From: Candidatus Chloroploca sp. Khr17
GTDB lineage: Bacteria; Chloroflexota; Chloroflexia; Chloroflexales; Chloroflexaceae
Length of the DNA: 35,439 nt
Assembly: GCF_004138165.1 (NCBI RefSeq)
Contig: NZ_RYFF01000051.1
Span: forward strand, 1-35,439
Direction of reading: 5' to 3'
Made by a program: the position numbers and the translations under genes. The notes under the pieces are model-generated. The model was given only the letters and a program-made list of their open reading frames with translations. It searched no databases and was not told the DNA's origin. This document shows positions 8,509-18,280 of the stretch, piece after piece (within the stretch, counting starts at the first letter, position 1; each line of letters opens with the position of its first letter).

Positions 8509-9725
8509 GTCCGATACTCGGCGTTAATAGTAACATATTCTGGGCTGAAATCGCATGTCCAAACGGTTGCCTCACCCTCGCCGAGGCCAAGGTCGGCCTC
8601 AATGCTCACTTCGGGCACATTGAGCAGGTCGCTGGCTGCTTGTTCGTCAAAGGGCAGCGGCAGGCCGCGTTCAAGCACCCGCAGGCCCCCAAAGTGCAAC
8701 ACCACTCGTTCGGGATCAAGGTGCGCCCCGCTATAGCCCATCGCACAGAGCACCCGTCCCCAGTTGGGATCAGCCCCATAGAGCGCCGTTTTGACCAGCG
8801 GTGACTTGGCAATCGTCATTGCCGCCAGGCGGGCATCGGCGACACTGACCGCGCCACGGACGGTGATCGTCACAAAACGGGTTGCTCCCTCGCCATCGCG
8901 CACCACGGCCTGTGCCAGATACTGGCAGAGCGCCGTCAGTCCGGCGAGAAACGCAGCCCCATCGGGGCTTGCGAGGTCGGTAATTGGTGCATTGCCGACC
9001 GCGCCATTGGCGAGCACTAGCAGCGTATCGTTGGTACTCGTATCGCCATCAATGCTAATACTATTAAAGCTCACCTCGACGGCCTGGCGCAACGCGGTAT
9101 CGAGCGCCTCACGACTAACAGCGGCATCGGTTGTCACCAGACTCAGCATTGTTGCCATGTTAGGATGGATCATGCCGGCACCCTTCGCCATCCCGCCCAG
9201 GGTAAGCGTATACCCCGAAGGAAGCTCTACGCGCAGCGCGGCATGTTTCGGGCGCGTATCGGTCGTCATGATTGCCCGTGCCGCCGCAGGCCCATTGGCC
9301 GCATCAAGCTTCTGTGCAGCGGCGTGAATCCCGCTCATCACCTTGGCGACGGGCATTGGCACGCCAATCGTCCCCGTTGACATCACAAAAACCGTATCAA
9401 CGGGCAACCCCAGGGCTTCTTCAGTCGTGCGCGCCATGGTCAATGTTGCCACCTCGCCCTCGCTGCCGGTGCAGGCATTGGCATTGCCCGCATTGACGAC
9501 GAGCGCACGCAACCCGGTGGGGTTGCGCGTTATCAGTTCCATGTCATAGCGTACGGGGGCTGCCTTGACCAGATTGGTGGTAAAGACAGCGGCTGCCGTA
9601 CATGCACGTTCGCTCACCAGCAAGGCAAGATCATCACGATTGCGATACTTGATGCCACAGTCGTGGGTTGCTGCCTGCCAACCCAATGGCGACGTGGGGT
9701 GACCATCTTCGATCCATGTATCCAT
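8505..9725 (-). CDS. argJ: Glutamate N-acetyltransferase (ornithine acetyltransferase) ArgJ
   Basis: 406 residues. It transfers acetyl from N-acetylornithine to glutamate, and in bifunctional forms also uses acetyl-CoA. The precursor self-cleaves at the conserved KGAGMIHPNMATML segment (181-194), exposing Thr192 as nucleophile. The oxyanion-hole motif STGTIG (116-121) and VVNAGNANACTG (76-87) are present. The length and the C-terminal YVTINAEYRT are standard. It lies 17 bp after the histidine phosphatase gene and overlaps the next gene by 4 bp. Whether it is mono- or bifunctional cannot be read from the sequence; a separate ArgA-like gene in the cluster makes either possible. Confidence 0.95.
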   Translation of the reverse strand: MDTWIEDGHPTSPLGWQAATHDCGIKYRNRDDLALLVSERACTAAAVFTTNLVKAAPVRYDMELITRNPTGLRALVVNAGNANACTGSEGEVATLTMARTTEEALGLPVDTVFVMSTGTIGVPMPVAKVMSGIHAAAQKLDAANGPAAARAIMTTDTRPKHAALRVELPSGYTLTLGGMAKGAGMIHPNMATMLSLVTTDAAVSREALDTALRQAVEVSFNSISIDGDTSTNDTLLVLANGAVGNAPITDLASPDGAAFLAGLTALCQYLAQAVVRDGEGATRFVTITVRGAVSVADARLAAMTIAKSPLVKTALYGADPNWGRVLCAMGYSGAHLDPERVVLHFGGLRVLERGLPLPFDEQAASDLLNVPEVSIEADLGLGEGEATVWTCDFSPEYVTINAEYRT

Positions 9726-9742
9726 GACCGTCCGTTATTCCT

Positions 9743-10456
9743 CTACTCGGTTGGTACCGGTGATGCCGGATGCCCACCAGGTGCTTGCAAATCCGTATCT
9801 TCCCAGCGCACCGACTCGGTTGCGCCGATATCGTGCAGATGGGCAATATCATTGTAGCTATTCAACCGCCAGAGCAACCGCCCCCGGCGATGAACCTGTT
9901 CCCAGTGGGTCAGGCTCGTATTGCGGGTATGAAAATCGGTTGGAGGCAAGACATTCGAGGGCAATCGGAAGAAATGCATGAAGGCCCCGTCAATCACGCC
10001 CCCATGACAGACAACCACAATTGATTTGCCCGCGTGTTCACTGGTAATTCTGGTCAAGGCTTCGGCGACCCGCAGCATAAAGCCGCCCCAACTCTCGCCG
10101 CCCGGGGCGATTGGGCGCAGCGGATACTGCTCAAAGTCAGGCGGGCCAAAGATCGCCCACGCTTCCTGGTTGGTCATGCCGTCAACCTCGCCGAGGCGCA
10201 ATTCCTGCACCTCATCATCCAAGATGATCGGCAACCCCAGCGCTGGCTGGATAATTTCGGCGGTCTGGCGAGCGCGCGGCAGCGTGCTGGCAATCAGCAC
10301 ATCGGCCTGTAGCTCGCCGTGGGCCAGCCGATCCCGCAGCCGCTCGGCCTGGGCCACACCCCGCGGGGTTAGCCCTTTGTCGCCCCGCATCCCTGCCAGA
10401 ATTGGTTGCACATTCGCCCACGCCTCGCCGTGACGAATCAGATAGAGATTGGTCAT
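9743..10456 (-). CDS. Histidine phosphatase (phosphoglycerate-mutase-like) family protein
   Basis: 237 residues with the complete histidine phosphatase set: LIRHGE with phospho-acceptor H9, RARQTAE (61-67), the acid near E85 and HGG (H151). This indicates a small-molecule phosphatase or mutase; the substrate cannot be deduced. It sits between argG and argJ on the same strand, 17 bp before argJ, so it is probably in the same transcript. Nothing ties it directly to arginine synthesis. The C-terminal tail (about 215-237) is Pro/Gly-rich and looks disordered. Confidence 0.88.
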   Translation of the reverse strand: MTNLYLIRHGEAWANVQPILAGMRGDKGLTPRGVAQAERLRDRLAHGELQADVLIASTLPRARQTAEIIQPALGLPIILDDEVQELRLGEVDGMTNQEAWAIFGPPDFEQYPLRPIAPGGESWGGFMLRVAEALTRITSEHAGKSIVVVCHGGVIDGAFMHFFRLPSNVLPPTDFHTRNTSLTHWEQVHRRGRLLWRLNSYNDIAHLHDIGATESVRWEDTDLQAPGGHPASPVPTE

Positions 10457-10478
10457 ACCTCGCTCACCCTTCCCCGTG

Positions 10479-10640
10479 AGGGTTGCGTGGTGGCAGCGCA
10501 GCGTACCTGTTCAGACTTGGGGTAAAGCCTCATCCTGGGAGCGCGGGTGGCTCGCCCGCATCCAGACCCGAGCGGGCGAGCCACCCGCGCTCCCAGGAGA
10601 AGTGTGAACCCATACAGCGCAGCCGTCACCACGCAACCCT
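10479..10640. repeat. Nested inverted-repeat element between argG and the phosphatase gene
   Basis: Outer arms of 14 bp are perfect (AGGGTTGCGTGGTG at 10479-10492 and its complement at 10627-10640). They enclose a perfect 26-bp inner palindrome (10534-10559 with 10572-10597, 12-nt loop). The two-layer layout is like that of the element at 12140-12335, although the sequences differ. It could act as an mRNA processing or attenuation point between argG and the downstream genes. Confidence 0.8.
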
Positions 10641-10652
10641 GTCGCATCCACT

Positions 10653-11855
<1,203 letters not shown>

Positions 11856-11892
11856 GGTACGCTCCCTTGTTTGCTTCTGTCTCCAGGACATT

Positions 11893-11926
11893 AAAAGAGC
11901 CAGCCCTGCGCTCTAGCAAAGCTGGC
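11893..11926 (-). terminator. Terminator-like hairpin in the argG leader (candidate attenuator)
   Basis: On the minus strand GCCAGC (11926-11921) pairs with GCTGGC (11904-11899). The loop can also pair partly, and the hairpin is followed by TCTTTT. It lies between the leader ORF stop (11954) and the argG ATG (11855). The CTGGC at the leader ORF's end (near 11957-11961) could pair with the left arm as an antiterminator. Confidence 0.5.
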
Positions 11927-11953
11927 CTGATCCCCAATGGTCAACAAGCACAA

Positions 11954-12067
11954 TTAGCCAGGGCAGAAAGCCGACTGGAAGTTGGTACGACGGTCTCGAC
12001 GCAGGCGCAGACTGCTCACGGGTGAGCTATGGATGCGCAGAAACTGGTGCGAGAAGATCGATGCCAT
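11954..12067 (-). CDS. Candidate arginine-rich leader peptide upstream of argG
   Basis: A 37-codon ORF begins about 32 nt after the predicted transcription start. It encodes six arginines, five of them clustered as RLRRDRR at residues 21-27 (codons CGC, CGT, CGA, CGT, CGT), and ends with FQSAFCPG. A GAGG lies 11 nt before the ATG, rather distant. An overlapping 22-codon ORF starting at 12084 is an alternative. The order promoter, Arg-rich ORF, hairpin with U-run, argG is that of a transcription attenuator, where ribosome stalling at Arg codons would prevent termination. This is inference from layout; no homologue of the peptide is recalled. Confidence 0.45.
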   Translation of the reverse strand: MASIFSHQFLRIHSSPVSSLRLRRDRRTNFQSAFCPG

Positions 12068-12105
12068 GTGTGCTTTTGCCTCATAAACGATGTCGCCGTG
12101 GGCAG

Positions 12106-12134
12106 AGTATACCACACGCCCTGAGAGGCGTCAA
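12106..12134 (-). promoter_or_regulatory. argG promoter
   Basis: On the minus strand TTGACG (12134-12129) and TATACT (12111-12106) are spaced by exactly 17 bp, giving a start near 12099. The same two hexamers and spacing occur at 2524-2552, and in both cases the same dispersed repeat begins immediately upstream of the -35. Confidence 0.7.
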
Positions 12135-12139
12135 CGTCA

Positions 12140-12335
12140 GGCCGAAGCGTGGGCAGGGCGATTGCATCATACGAAACCGGATACAAAAAGACGCGCTATC
12201 AGGGCACCCGCAAGGGGTGCCCCTCCAGGCCGGGGGCCGGGATCGGTGTAGGGGCACCCCTTGCGGGTGCCCTGGCGGGGTACATACACGGAAGATGCAA
12301 TCGCCCTGGAAGCGTGGGTGGCGTGTGCTTCGGCC
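12140..12335. repeat. MITE-like nested inverted-repeat element
   Basis: Outer GGCCGAAGC (12140-12148) mirrors GCTTCGGCC (12327-12335). Inside, CAGGGCGATTGCATC (12154-12168) mirrors 12294-12308. The centre is a perfect 24-bp palindrome arm pair (12201-12224 with 12250-12273). The direct repeat GAAGCGTGGG abuts both 15-bp arms (12144-12153 and 12309-12318). The left half recurs at 2547-2617. No transposase is encoded, so it would be non-autonomous. Confidence 0.75.
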
Positions 12336-12342
12336 CTAATGG

Positions 12343-12360
12343 TATAATACAGCGCTGTAT
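12343..12360 (+). promoter_or_regulatory. TATAAT box with overlapping 14-bp palindrome
   Basis: TATAAT (12343-12348) lies 37 bp before the membrane-protein start. ATACAGCGCTGTAT (12347-12360) is a perfect palindrome overlapping its end, placed where a repressor dimer would block initiation. No good -35 is seen. Confidence 0.4.
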
Positions 12361-12384
12361 TCATGTACGTGGTGGGAGTCGTCT

Positions 12385-14532
12385 GTGCCAAAGGTTGTCT
12401 CAGCTCTGAAGCTCCATCTGCTTGCGCTGGGCTGTTATCTTGTTCTGAGCCTCGTTGTGCTCTGGCCGATGCCGTTGCATGTGCTGACGCATGTCATTGC
12501 CGAAGGCCCTGGTCAGGTGGATGCCTACCTGGGGATCTGGAATGTTTGGTGGACAGCGGAGGCGTTGACGACCGGGCAGAATCTGTTTGTGACGCCGCTG
12601 CTCTTTTATCCCCATGGCCTCGATATCTTCTGGCTCTGGCTCAGTTTGCCCCAGGGTTTGTTGGCGTTGCCGGTGACGCTTACAGCTGGCCCGTTGCCGG
12701 CCTATAATCTGCTGATCGTGCTCAGTTTTGTGCTGGGGGGCTATTTTAGTTTTCTCTTTGCCCGCACGGTGCTGCGGCAGATCTATGCTGACCCTGCGCA
12801 TCTGCACCTCATCAATTATGCGGCACTTGTTGGGGGCGCGGTCTATGCCTTTGCGCCGTTTCATATGCAAAAAGTTCTTGATGCGCAACTCGAGGTGGCT
12901 TCGATTCAATGGGTACCCCTTTGGGCGCTAGCAACCTTGAAGCTCTTTACCAGGCCTACCTGGTTCTGGGCGCTGCTCAGTGGGTTGCTGTTGCTCTGGG
13001 TTGGCCTGGGCACGTGGTACTATGGCCTCTTTACGCTGATCGCCGCCGGCGTCTTGGCCGGTCTCTGGGCGTTGCAACCGCGTGAGGCGACGCGGCCCGC
13101 AAAGGCTGTGGTGCGCTTGCCCATCAAGGGATGGCTCCTTGATCTCCGTCTGATCGCCTGGGGCCTAGTGCCGATTCTGCTCTGGTTTCTGTTGATGACG
13201 CCGCGCTTGCTCCATTTGATCCAGGCGGGCGATGAGGTGCTCGGCGATACGCGTACCGAGCAACACGCGCTAGCCGATCTGATTTCGTTCGGGCTCCCTA
13301 ACCCTAACCATCCGCTCTGGGGTGAGGCGGTGACTGCGTTTTATACCAGTCTCCATCCTGGTGAGATTCTCTGGAATGTCGCCTTCGGGCTGGTCGGGAT
13401 TGCGCTGGCGTTGGTTGGGGTCGCGGCGACCTGGCGAACGCAGTGGCGCTGGCTGGTGCTCGGGGTGCTGGCGTCGGCGATGGCGCTCGGCCGCGAGATC
13501 ATGTTCTTTGGGTGGCATACGGGGATGCCTGGTCCCTATGCCTTGATCGAGGATCTGCCGGGGGTGCGTTCGAGTCATCGCCCGAATCATTTTGTTGTGA
13601 TCGCGATCTTGACGACGGCACTCTTTGCGGCTGTGGGTACCTATCACCTTGTGCGGCGTACAAGTCGGCGTGGGGCGCCGTGGCTCACGACTGCCCTGCT
13701 GGCTGCCGTGGTGCTGATTGATGGCTGGGCAGGGCCGCTGCCGCTCTTTCAACGCCCAATGCCCCAGGCTTATCTGATGATGCCTCCTCCTGATGGCACT
13801 GGAGGGCTGCTGCCCATTCCGATGCATCTCAATGTCTCGAATAGCGAACATCTTTGGTACCAGACCGCGCATCGCTGGCCGATTGTGGGCGGCTTTATCG
13901 GGCGCGAGCCACCCTATTCTCTCGGGCGTTATGCCCCCGGCGTGCGCGAACTGCGTTTTGGTGAGGTGCAACGCGATGATATCCTTACCCCAGGTTGGCC
14001 CGAACTGGCCCGCGAAACGCTTGCTGCCTATACGATTCGCTCGGTCGTCTTTCACCATGCTTCGATGGGCACGACCCTGACTTTTATGCGCGACCTAGTT
14101 GACGAGATGGGCCTGGTGCCAGGTGTCCAGGATGACGAACTGACCTTCTATCCGGTGCCCGATCCGCCGGTGAAACGTCCATTGGCCTACCTGGGCAGCG
14201 GTTGGGGTGATCTGGAAGAAGACCGGGGAACCCGCTGGCGCTGGATGGAACCGACTGCGCAGCTCTTTCTGCTCAACCCCGAGCCAACTGCGCGCCCCGT
14301 ACGGCTTTCGCTTGACCTCGAAGCCTTCGCCCAGACGCGCCCGCTGACGCTCCAGGTAGGAGACGCCCCTCCCTTTATTATCGACGTCGCCCGCCAACGG
14401 AGCGTGCGTCACCTGCGGTTGATCCTGCCGCCTGGTGAGACTATGGTATACTTAAGCGCCCCGGCGGAGAGTTCGCCCGACCAATCCGGGCGACAATTGA
14501 GCATTGCGGTGATGGGGATTGCGATTGAATAA
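12385..14532 (+). CDS. Polytopic membrane protein, GT-C glycosyltransferase-like
   Basis: 715 residues beginning with GTG, preceded by GGTGGGAG. About ten or more hydrophobic segments fill residues 8-460. The first outer loop contains an Asp (GQVDAYLGIWN), as in GT-C enzymes that use polyprenyl-phosphate sugars. A soluble, probably extracytoplasmic C-terminal domain (about 470-715) follows. The family is not firmly identified; it resembles large uncharacterised membrane proteins of Chloroflexota. The stop directly abuts the next gene, so it is in an operon with a methyltransferase and a second GT-C-like protein. Together they suggest surface glycan or glycolipid assembly. Confidence 0.65.
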   Translation: MPKVVSALKLHLLALGCYLVLSLVVLWPMPLHVLTHVIAEGPGQVDAYLGIWNVWWTAEALTTGQNLFVTPLLFYPHGLDIFWLWLSLPQGLLALPVTLTAGPLPAYNLLIVLSFVLGGYFSFLFARTVLRQIYADPAHLHLINYAALVGGAVYAFAPFHMQKVLDAQLEVASIQWVPLWALATLKLFTRPTWFWALLSGLLLLWVGLGTWYYGLFTLIAAGVLAGLWALQPREATRPAKAVVRLPIKGWLLDLRLIAWGLVPILLWFLLMTPRLLHLIQAGDEVLGDTRTEQHALADLISFGLPNPNHPLWGEAVTAFYTSLHPGEILWNVAFGLVGIALALVGVAATWRTQWRWLVLGVLASAMALGREIMFFGWHTGMPGPYALIEDLPGVRSSHRPNHFVVIAILTTALFAAVGTYHLVRRTSRRGAPWLTTALLAAVVLIDGWAGPLPLFQRPMPQAYLMMPPPDGTGGLLPIPMHLNVSNSEHLWYQTAHRWPIVGGFIGREPPYSLGRYAPGVRELRFGEVQRDDILTPGWPELARETLAAYTIRSVVFHHASMGTTLTFMRDLVDEMGLVPGVQDDELTFYPVPDPPVKRPLAYLGSGWGDLEEDRGTRWRWMEPTAQLFLLNPEPTARPVRLSLDLEAFAQTRPLTLQVGDAPPFIIDVARQRSVRHLRLILPPGETMVYLSAPAESSPDQSGRQLSIAVMGIAIE

Positions 14533-14544
14533 GTGAAGGAACGG

Positions 14545-15381
14545 ATGGCTCAAGCGGTGACAAAATCAGGACGTGCGGTGCGTTTGCCTGCGTGGCGAAC
14601 AGTCGCCTACGAGATTGCCCTCAACGGCTGGCGCATTCTGCGTGAGACCGTCAATGATTTTAGCCTCTGGCGCTTGATCGAGTATCCCTGGGCGACTAGG
14701 GCGCTCGAACTGCAGCCTGGTGATCTTGTGCTTGATCTTGGCTCGGGCACGTCGTCGTATCCCCACATGCTCGCGAAAGAGGGCGTTGATGTGATCGTGC
14801 TCGAACTTGATGCCGATCGGGTGCGTTGGCAACTAGCCAAGCGGCGCGCCACGGCACGTCGAGGCGATGGGCGCTTCTTTCCTCTTGTGGCGAGTGCAAC
14901 GGCGATGCCGATCCGCGACGCAAGCGTACAGCGCGTTGCGGCGGTCTCGTCGCTCGAACATATTCCCGACGATGAGGCCGTTGGGCGTGAACTGGCGCGT
15001 GTCCTGGCCCCCGGTGGTCTCGCGGCGCTGACCTTGCCCTTTACCAGCAAAGGCCGCACCGACTTTTTCAAGGGGATCAGGAAATTCATTCCGGCTGGCC
15101 CAAATGCCTTTGTGCAAGAGGGCAAAGCGGGTTCGTTTTTCCGCTTTTATACCGAGGCCGATCTGCATCGGGTCTATGTGGCCCCGGGTGCACTGAAGAT
15201 GAGCCGACTCGAGGGCTTCGGGCGCTCGATCCTGAATGGCCGCTATCACGAGACGCGCCTGACGCGCTACTGGCGGCGTTTTGTGCTGAAAGATCTGGTT
15301 CTGGCCCTGCTTGTGCATCCCCTGGAAGAACGGTTTGATCGCAGCGATCCGCTCTATGTGATGTTTACGCTGCGCAAATAA
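14545..15381 (+). CDS. Class I SAM-dependent methyltransferase
   Basis: About 278 residues. The SAM-binding motif [17 protein letters not shown], an acidic strand-2 end (VLELDADR), SLEHIPDD and LAPGGLAAL are the expected Methyltransf_11-type landmarks. ATG 14545 is chosen because AAGGA precedes it; a GTG at 14533, abutting the previous stop, is possible. The substrate is unknown. Position between two GT-C-like membrane proteins suggests methylation of a sugar or lipid-linked intermediate. The next gene starts 2 nt after its stop. Confidence 0.85.
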   Translation: MAQAVTKSGRAVRLPAWRTVAYEIALNGWRILRETVNDFSLWRLIEYPWATRALELQPGDLVLDLGSGTSSYPHMLAKEGVDVIVLELDADRVRWQLAKRRATARRGDGRFFPLVASATAMPIRDASVQRVAAVSSLEHIPDDEAVGRELARVLAPGGLAALTLPFTSKGRTDFFKGIRKFIPAGPNAFVQEGKAGSFFRFYTEADLHRVYVAPGALKMSRLEGFGRSILNGRYHETRLTRYWRRFVLKDLVLALLVHPLEERFDRSDPLYVMFTLRK

Positions 15382-15383
15382 TC

Positions 15384-18026
15384 ATGGGGCCTGTTTCGCC
15401 CATGTCTTCTGATCAGTTTTCGGTCGTTACCCAGGTCACTCAGCGCGACATAACGCAAGGCTGGCGTCGGCTTATCCGTAGCTTGCCGCTGCTCCCGATC
15501 GTGCTGGCGGCACTTGCGGTTTTGTTGCTCGGGTTGCGTTCACCGACCTTCGCACCGGTTGCCAACGGCTACCTTGACCCTGGGCCGACGTTTCTTGATG
15601 GCGTCTATGGCCCAGAAGTACACCCGGATGGCTACACCTATCGCTGGACGACCGGGGCACCGCTGCTGCAGCTGCGCGGCGCTTTTTATGCCGCCCCGGC
15701 CTACCTGGCCGAGATGCGCCTGCGTGCCGAGCATCCCGAGGCGCCGCAGCCCTTCACCATGCTCATCGGCGGTCGTCCGGTCGCCGCGGCCACCCCCGAG
15801 GCCGAGTTTCGCACCTACCGGATGCTGCTCGGGCCGGGGAGCGGCGAGGGTGCCGAACTCTGGTTGGCCTTGCAGACGCCGACGTTTGTGGCGTCGGGTG
15901 AAAATCCGCGCCCGCTCGGGGTGGTGCTTACCGATCTGCGCCTGATGCCGGTAGCCCAGCTTGAGCTGCGTGGGGCCATGGCAACGGCCCTGGGCCTACT
16001 GCTGCTCTGGGGGGCGTTGCGGCTCGCGGGGGTACCAGTGCCGACGACGCTGGCGCTGATGACGCTGGCGGCCAGCGCCCTCGTCGCCCTCGTCGCCTTG
16101 CCGCGACCGCCGGTGGTGCCATTGCTGGGCCTTGGGGCCATTGGTTTGATCAGTGTTTTCATTGCGGCGCTGGTTGCCCAATCCTCCACGCTTGCAGCGA
16201 GAGCGTTTTTGTCGGATCGCGCTCTGATGTCTGTTTCCCCTCACCCCCCTGCCGCCCTCGCCCACACGTTGCTCCTGAGCTTCTTCACGCTGCTGGTCGT
16301 CTTGAGCGGGCGCATCTGGCCGCCGTGGCTCTCGGATGATGCCTTCATCTCGTTTCGCTATGCGCAGAATTTCGTGCAGGGGCATGGTTTGGTCTATAAC
16401 CCTGGCGAACGGGTCGAAGGCTACACCAACTTTCTCTGGACGATGCTGGCGGCGCTTGTCCTGCGCCTCGGCGGCGATCTGGTGATCTGGAGCCATCTGG
16501 CTGGTGTGGTGCTTGGCGTGGTGCTGGTGCTGCTCACCTTTGCGCTGGCAACCCGCTTGATCGGGGCACCGTGGGGTCTCGTTGCCGCACTCATCGTCGC
16601 TACCAGCCAGAGCGTTCTGCTCTACACGGGGCGCGGCTCGGGGTTAGAGACCGGTTTCTTTGCCGTACTGACGCTTGCCGTCGCCTGCGCCTATCTCTGG
16701 CCTGAACAAGTGACCGCACGCTCTGCGATGGTGACGGGCTTGATCGCTGGCCTGGCGGCCTTGACCCGACCCGAAGGCGCAATGATCTTTGCGTTGACGG
16801 CCGCGCATCTCTTGGTCAAGGCGATCATCGCGAGCCGGTTTGCTCCCTCACCCCTACCTCCTCTCCCAGGGGGCGAGGGGCGTGCAGGGCATTCTGATCC
16901 CGGAATTGTGCCTTCTTCGCGACGACAGCGAGGCGAACCGGGGCCGAAGAGCGTAGGCCCACCTCGGCGTGCGAGCGCACTTGGGCAACGTATCACCTAT
17001 GTGCTGGCAACCGTGCTGCCGCTGGTCGGAGCATTTGCCTTGCTCTTTGGGCCCTATCTGCTCTGGCGTTTGAGCTACTATGGCGATCTGCTACCGAACA
17101 CCTTCTATGCCAAGACCGGCGGCGGGCGCGAGCAGATCTGGCGTGGCCTGGCGTATGTCGGAGCCTTCACGCTCACGCTGGGTGGCCCCCTGATGTTGAT
17201 CATCCTGGTGCCGTGGGTGACAGGGTTGCGGCACGCGTTGCGATCATGGCGCAGTTATATGCTACTGGTGGTCGTCATCTACACCCTCTATATCATCATA
17301 GTGGGCGGTGATCACTTCCGTGGCGAGCGCTTTTTTGTCCCCCTGATAGCCTGGTTTGCGATCCTATTGGCCGATGGCCTCGCCCAGATCATGCAGCTAC
17401 TGCCGGTGACACATGTTCACCCGTCGCCTGGGAGCGAGCCGTACGAACGTCCCGGCCCCGATTTCACGGAAATAACGCCGGTGGCACGTGTTCAATCTTC
17501 GCCTGGGAGTGCGGGCGTCCCGCCCTCGAATGCACCCCGAGGGCGGGACGCCCTCGCTCGCAGGATGGCGTCCAGCGTGCTGATCATCAGCCTGCTGATC
17601 GCGGGGAGCCTAGCCGTCACGCGGACGATGCGGAGCGACACCGACATCATTATGCAAGGGCTTGACGAAAGCGTCTGGATCTGGCGCGAACTCGGGTGGT
17701 GGCTCGCAGATCAAGACGATCCAACGGCGACGATGGCCGCAGCGGGGGCCGGGGCGGTGGCCTTTTACAGCGAGCGTACCATCATTGACATGCACGGGTT
17801 GACGGATCTGCATATCGGGCGCCTAGCGATCGCAGGCATGGGGAGTGGCGTTGCGGGGCATGAAAAACGCGACCCAGACTACCTCCTCAACGTACGGCGC
17901 GTCACCTACATCCCCGCGTTATGGGACTACTATTTTCAACCGGGCTTCGACCTGAACGAGCAGTACGAACTGCGCAGCATCACAACGCGAACAGGGCGCG
18001 GCATGGGGATGTGGGTGCGGCGGTAG
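15384..18026 (+). CDS. GT-C membrane glycosyltransferase (AftB-like) with repeat-derived insertions
   Basis: 880 residues, polytopic. The conserved segment [20 protein letters not shown] (about 318-337), then [12 protein letters not shown], matches the first catalytic loop of GT-C proteins of the mycobacterial AftB kind. These transfer sugars from polyprenyl-phosphate donors on the outer face. The C-terminal [13 protein letters not shown] is also typical. Two Pro/Gly/Arg-rich stretches look alien. One (16846-16985) begins with [14 protein letters not shown]. The other (17403-17575) contains two 25-residue repeats ([11 protein letters not shown].. and [11 protein letters not shown]..) and an embedded 16-bp palindrome. 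Both sit in loops between membrane segments and keep the frame. An in-frame ATG at 15402 is an alternative start. Confidence 0.8.
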   Translation: MGPVSPMSSDQFSVVTQVTQRDITQGWRRLIRSLPLLPIVLAALAVLLLGLRSPTFAPVANGYLDPGPTFLDGVYGPEVHPDGYTYRWTTGAPLLQLRGAFYAAPAYLAEMRLRAEHPEAPQPFTMLIGGRPVAAATPEAEFRTYRMLLGPGSGEGAELWLALQTPTFVASGENPRPLGVVLTDLRLMPVAQLELRGAMATALGLLLLWGALRLAGVPVPTTLALMTLAASALVALVALPRPPVVPLLGLGAIGLISVFIAALVAQSSTLAARAFLSDRALMSVSPHPPAALAHTLLLSFFTLLVVLSGRIWPPWLSDDAFISFRYAQNFVQGHGLVYNPGERVEGYTNFLWTMLAALVLRLGGDLVIWSHLAGVVLGVVLVLLTFALATRLIGAPWGLVAALIVATSQSVLLYTGRGSGLETGFFAVLTLAVACAYLWPEQVTARSAMVTGLIAGLAALTRPEGAMIFALTAAHLLVKAIIASRFAPSPLPPLPGGEGRAGHSDPGIVPSSRRQRGEPGPKSVGPPRRASALGQRITYVLATVLPLVGAFALLFGPYLLWRLSYYGDLLPNTFYAKTGGGREQIWRGLAYVGAFTLTLGGPLMLIILVPWVTGLRHALRSWRSYMLLVVVIYTLYIIIVGGDHFRGERFFVPLIAWFAILLADGLAQIMQLLPVTHVHPSPGSEPYERPGPDFTEITPVARVQSSPGSAGVPPSNAPRGRDALARRMASSVLIISLLIAGSLAVTRTMRSDTDIIMQGLDESVWIWRELGWWLADQDDPTATMAAAGAGAVAFYSERTIIDMHGLTDLHIGRLAIAGMGSGVAGHEKRDPDYLLNVRRVTYIPALWDYYFQPGFDLNEQYELRSITTRTGRGMGMWVRR
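16846..16985. repeat. Repeat-like in-frame insertion in the GT-C gene (first)
   Basis: The DNA CCCTCACCCCTACCTCCTC followed by CCAGGGGGCGAGGGG is the type of palindromic GC-rich sequence normally found between genes. Here it is translated as [12 protein letters not shown] and runs on as a low-complexity basic linker. No stop or frameshift results. Confidence 0.55.
17403..17575. repeat. Repeat-like in-frame insertion in the GT-C gene (second)
   Basis: A 75-bp unit starting CCGGTG at 17403 is repeated from 17478 with divergence. The second unit carries a perfect 16-bp hairpin (17513-17528 with 17538-17553), built from GGGCGTCCCGCCCTCG. Its TGGGAGTGCGGGCG motif resembles the palindrome at 10534-10597. 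Confidence 0.65.
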
Positions 18027-18058
18027 GGATGAGGCACTGCTGAAGATTGCCCCCCGTG

Positions 18059-18126
18059 TTGACGCCAAGGCGCAGAGGCGCAAAGGTTTAATCCATCTCC
18101 ATACACAACTTCGCGCCTTTGCGTCA
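18059..18126. repeat. Inverted repeat in the gap before the GT4 gene
   Basis: TTGACGCCAAGGCGC (18059-18073) faces GCGCCTTTGCGTCAA (18112-18126) with one mismatch. Both arms recur singly around the Asp-box gene (29662-29676 and 30339-30353), so this is a dispersed repeat family. It may also terminate the preceding operon. The rest of the gap 18027-18280 shows no gene. Confidence 0.7.
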
Positions 18127-18280
18127 AAAAAACCACCTTATTGGCCCTCGCCCGCCGCTAACAGGCAGCTATCAGGTTCCTGGGGGGAACTTTTTACGCA
18201 CGCGAGCGTTATATCATGGTAGCATCGTACTATCATTCTGCCTTGCGTGTCGGGTCGCCACGCTGCGCCACTGGGACATC

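Noticed and set aside
12154-12318. GAAGCGTGGG as a 10-bp target-site duplication
   Set aside because: The flush direct repeat fits, but the half copy at 2547-2617 also carries GAAGCGT outside the same arm, so the sequence may belong to the element; kept only as a possibility.
16201-16280. Third repeat insertion in the GT-C gene ([10 protein letters not shown])
   Set aside because: The CCCCTCACCCCCCTGCC string is suggestive, but it is too short and lacks a palindrome, so it could be normal loop sequence.
18119-18280. N-terminal 54-codon extension of the GT4 gene
   Set aside because: It crosses the dispersed repeat and a likely promoter area; the real Rossmann start MRVLYC at 18281 has its own ribosome site.
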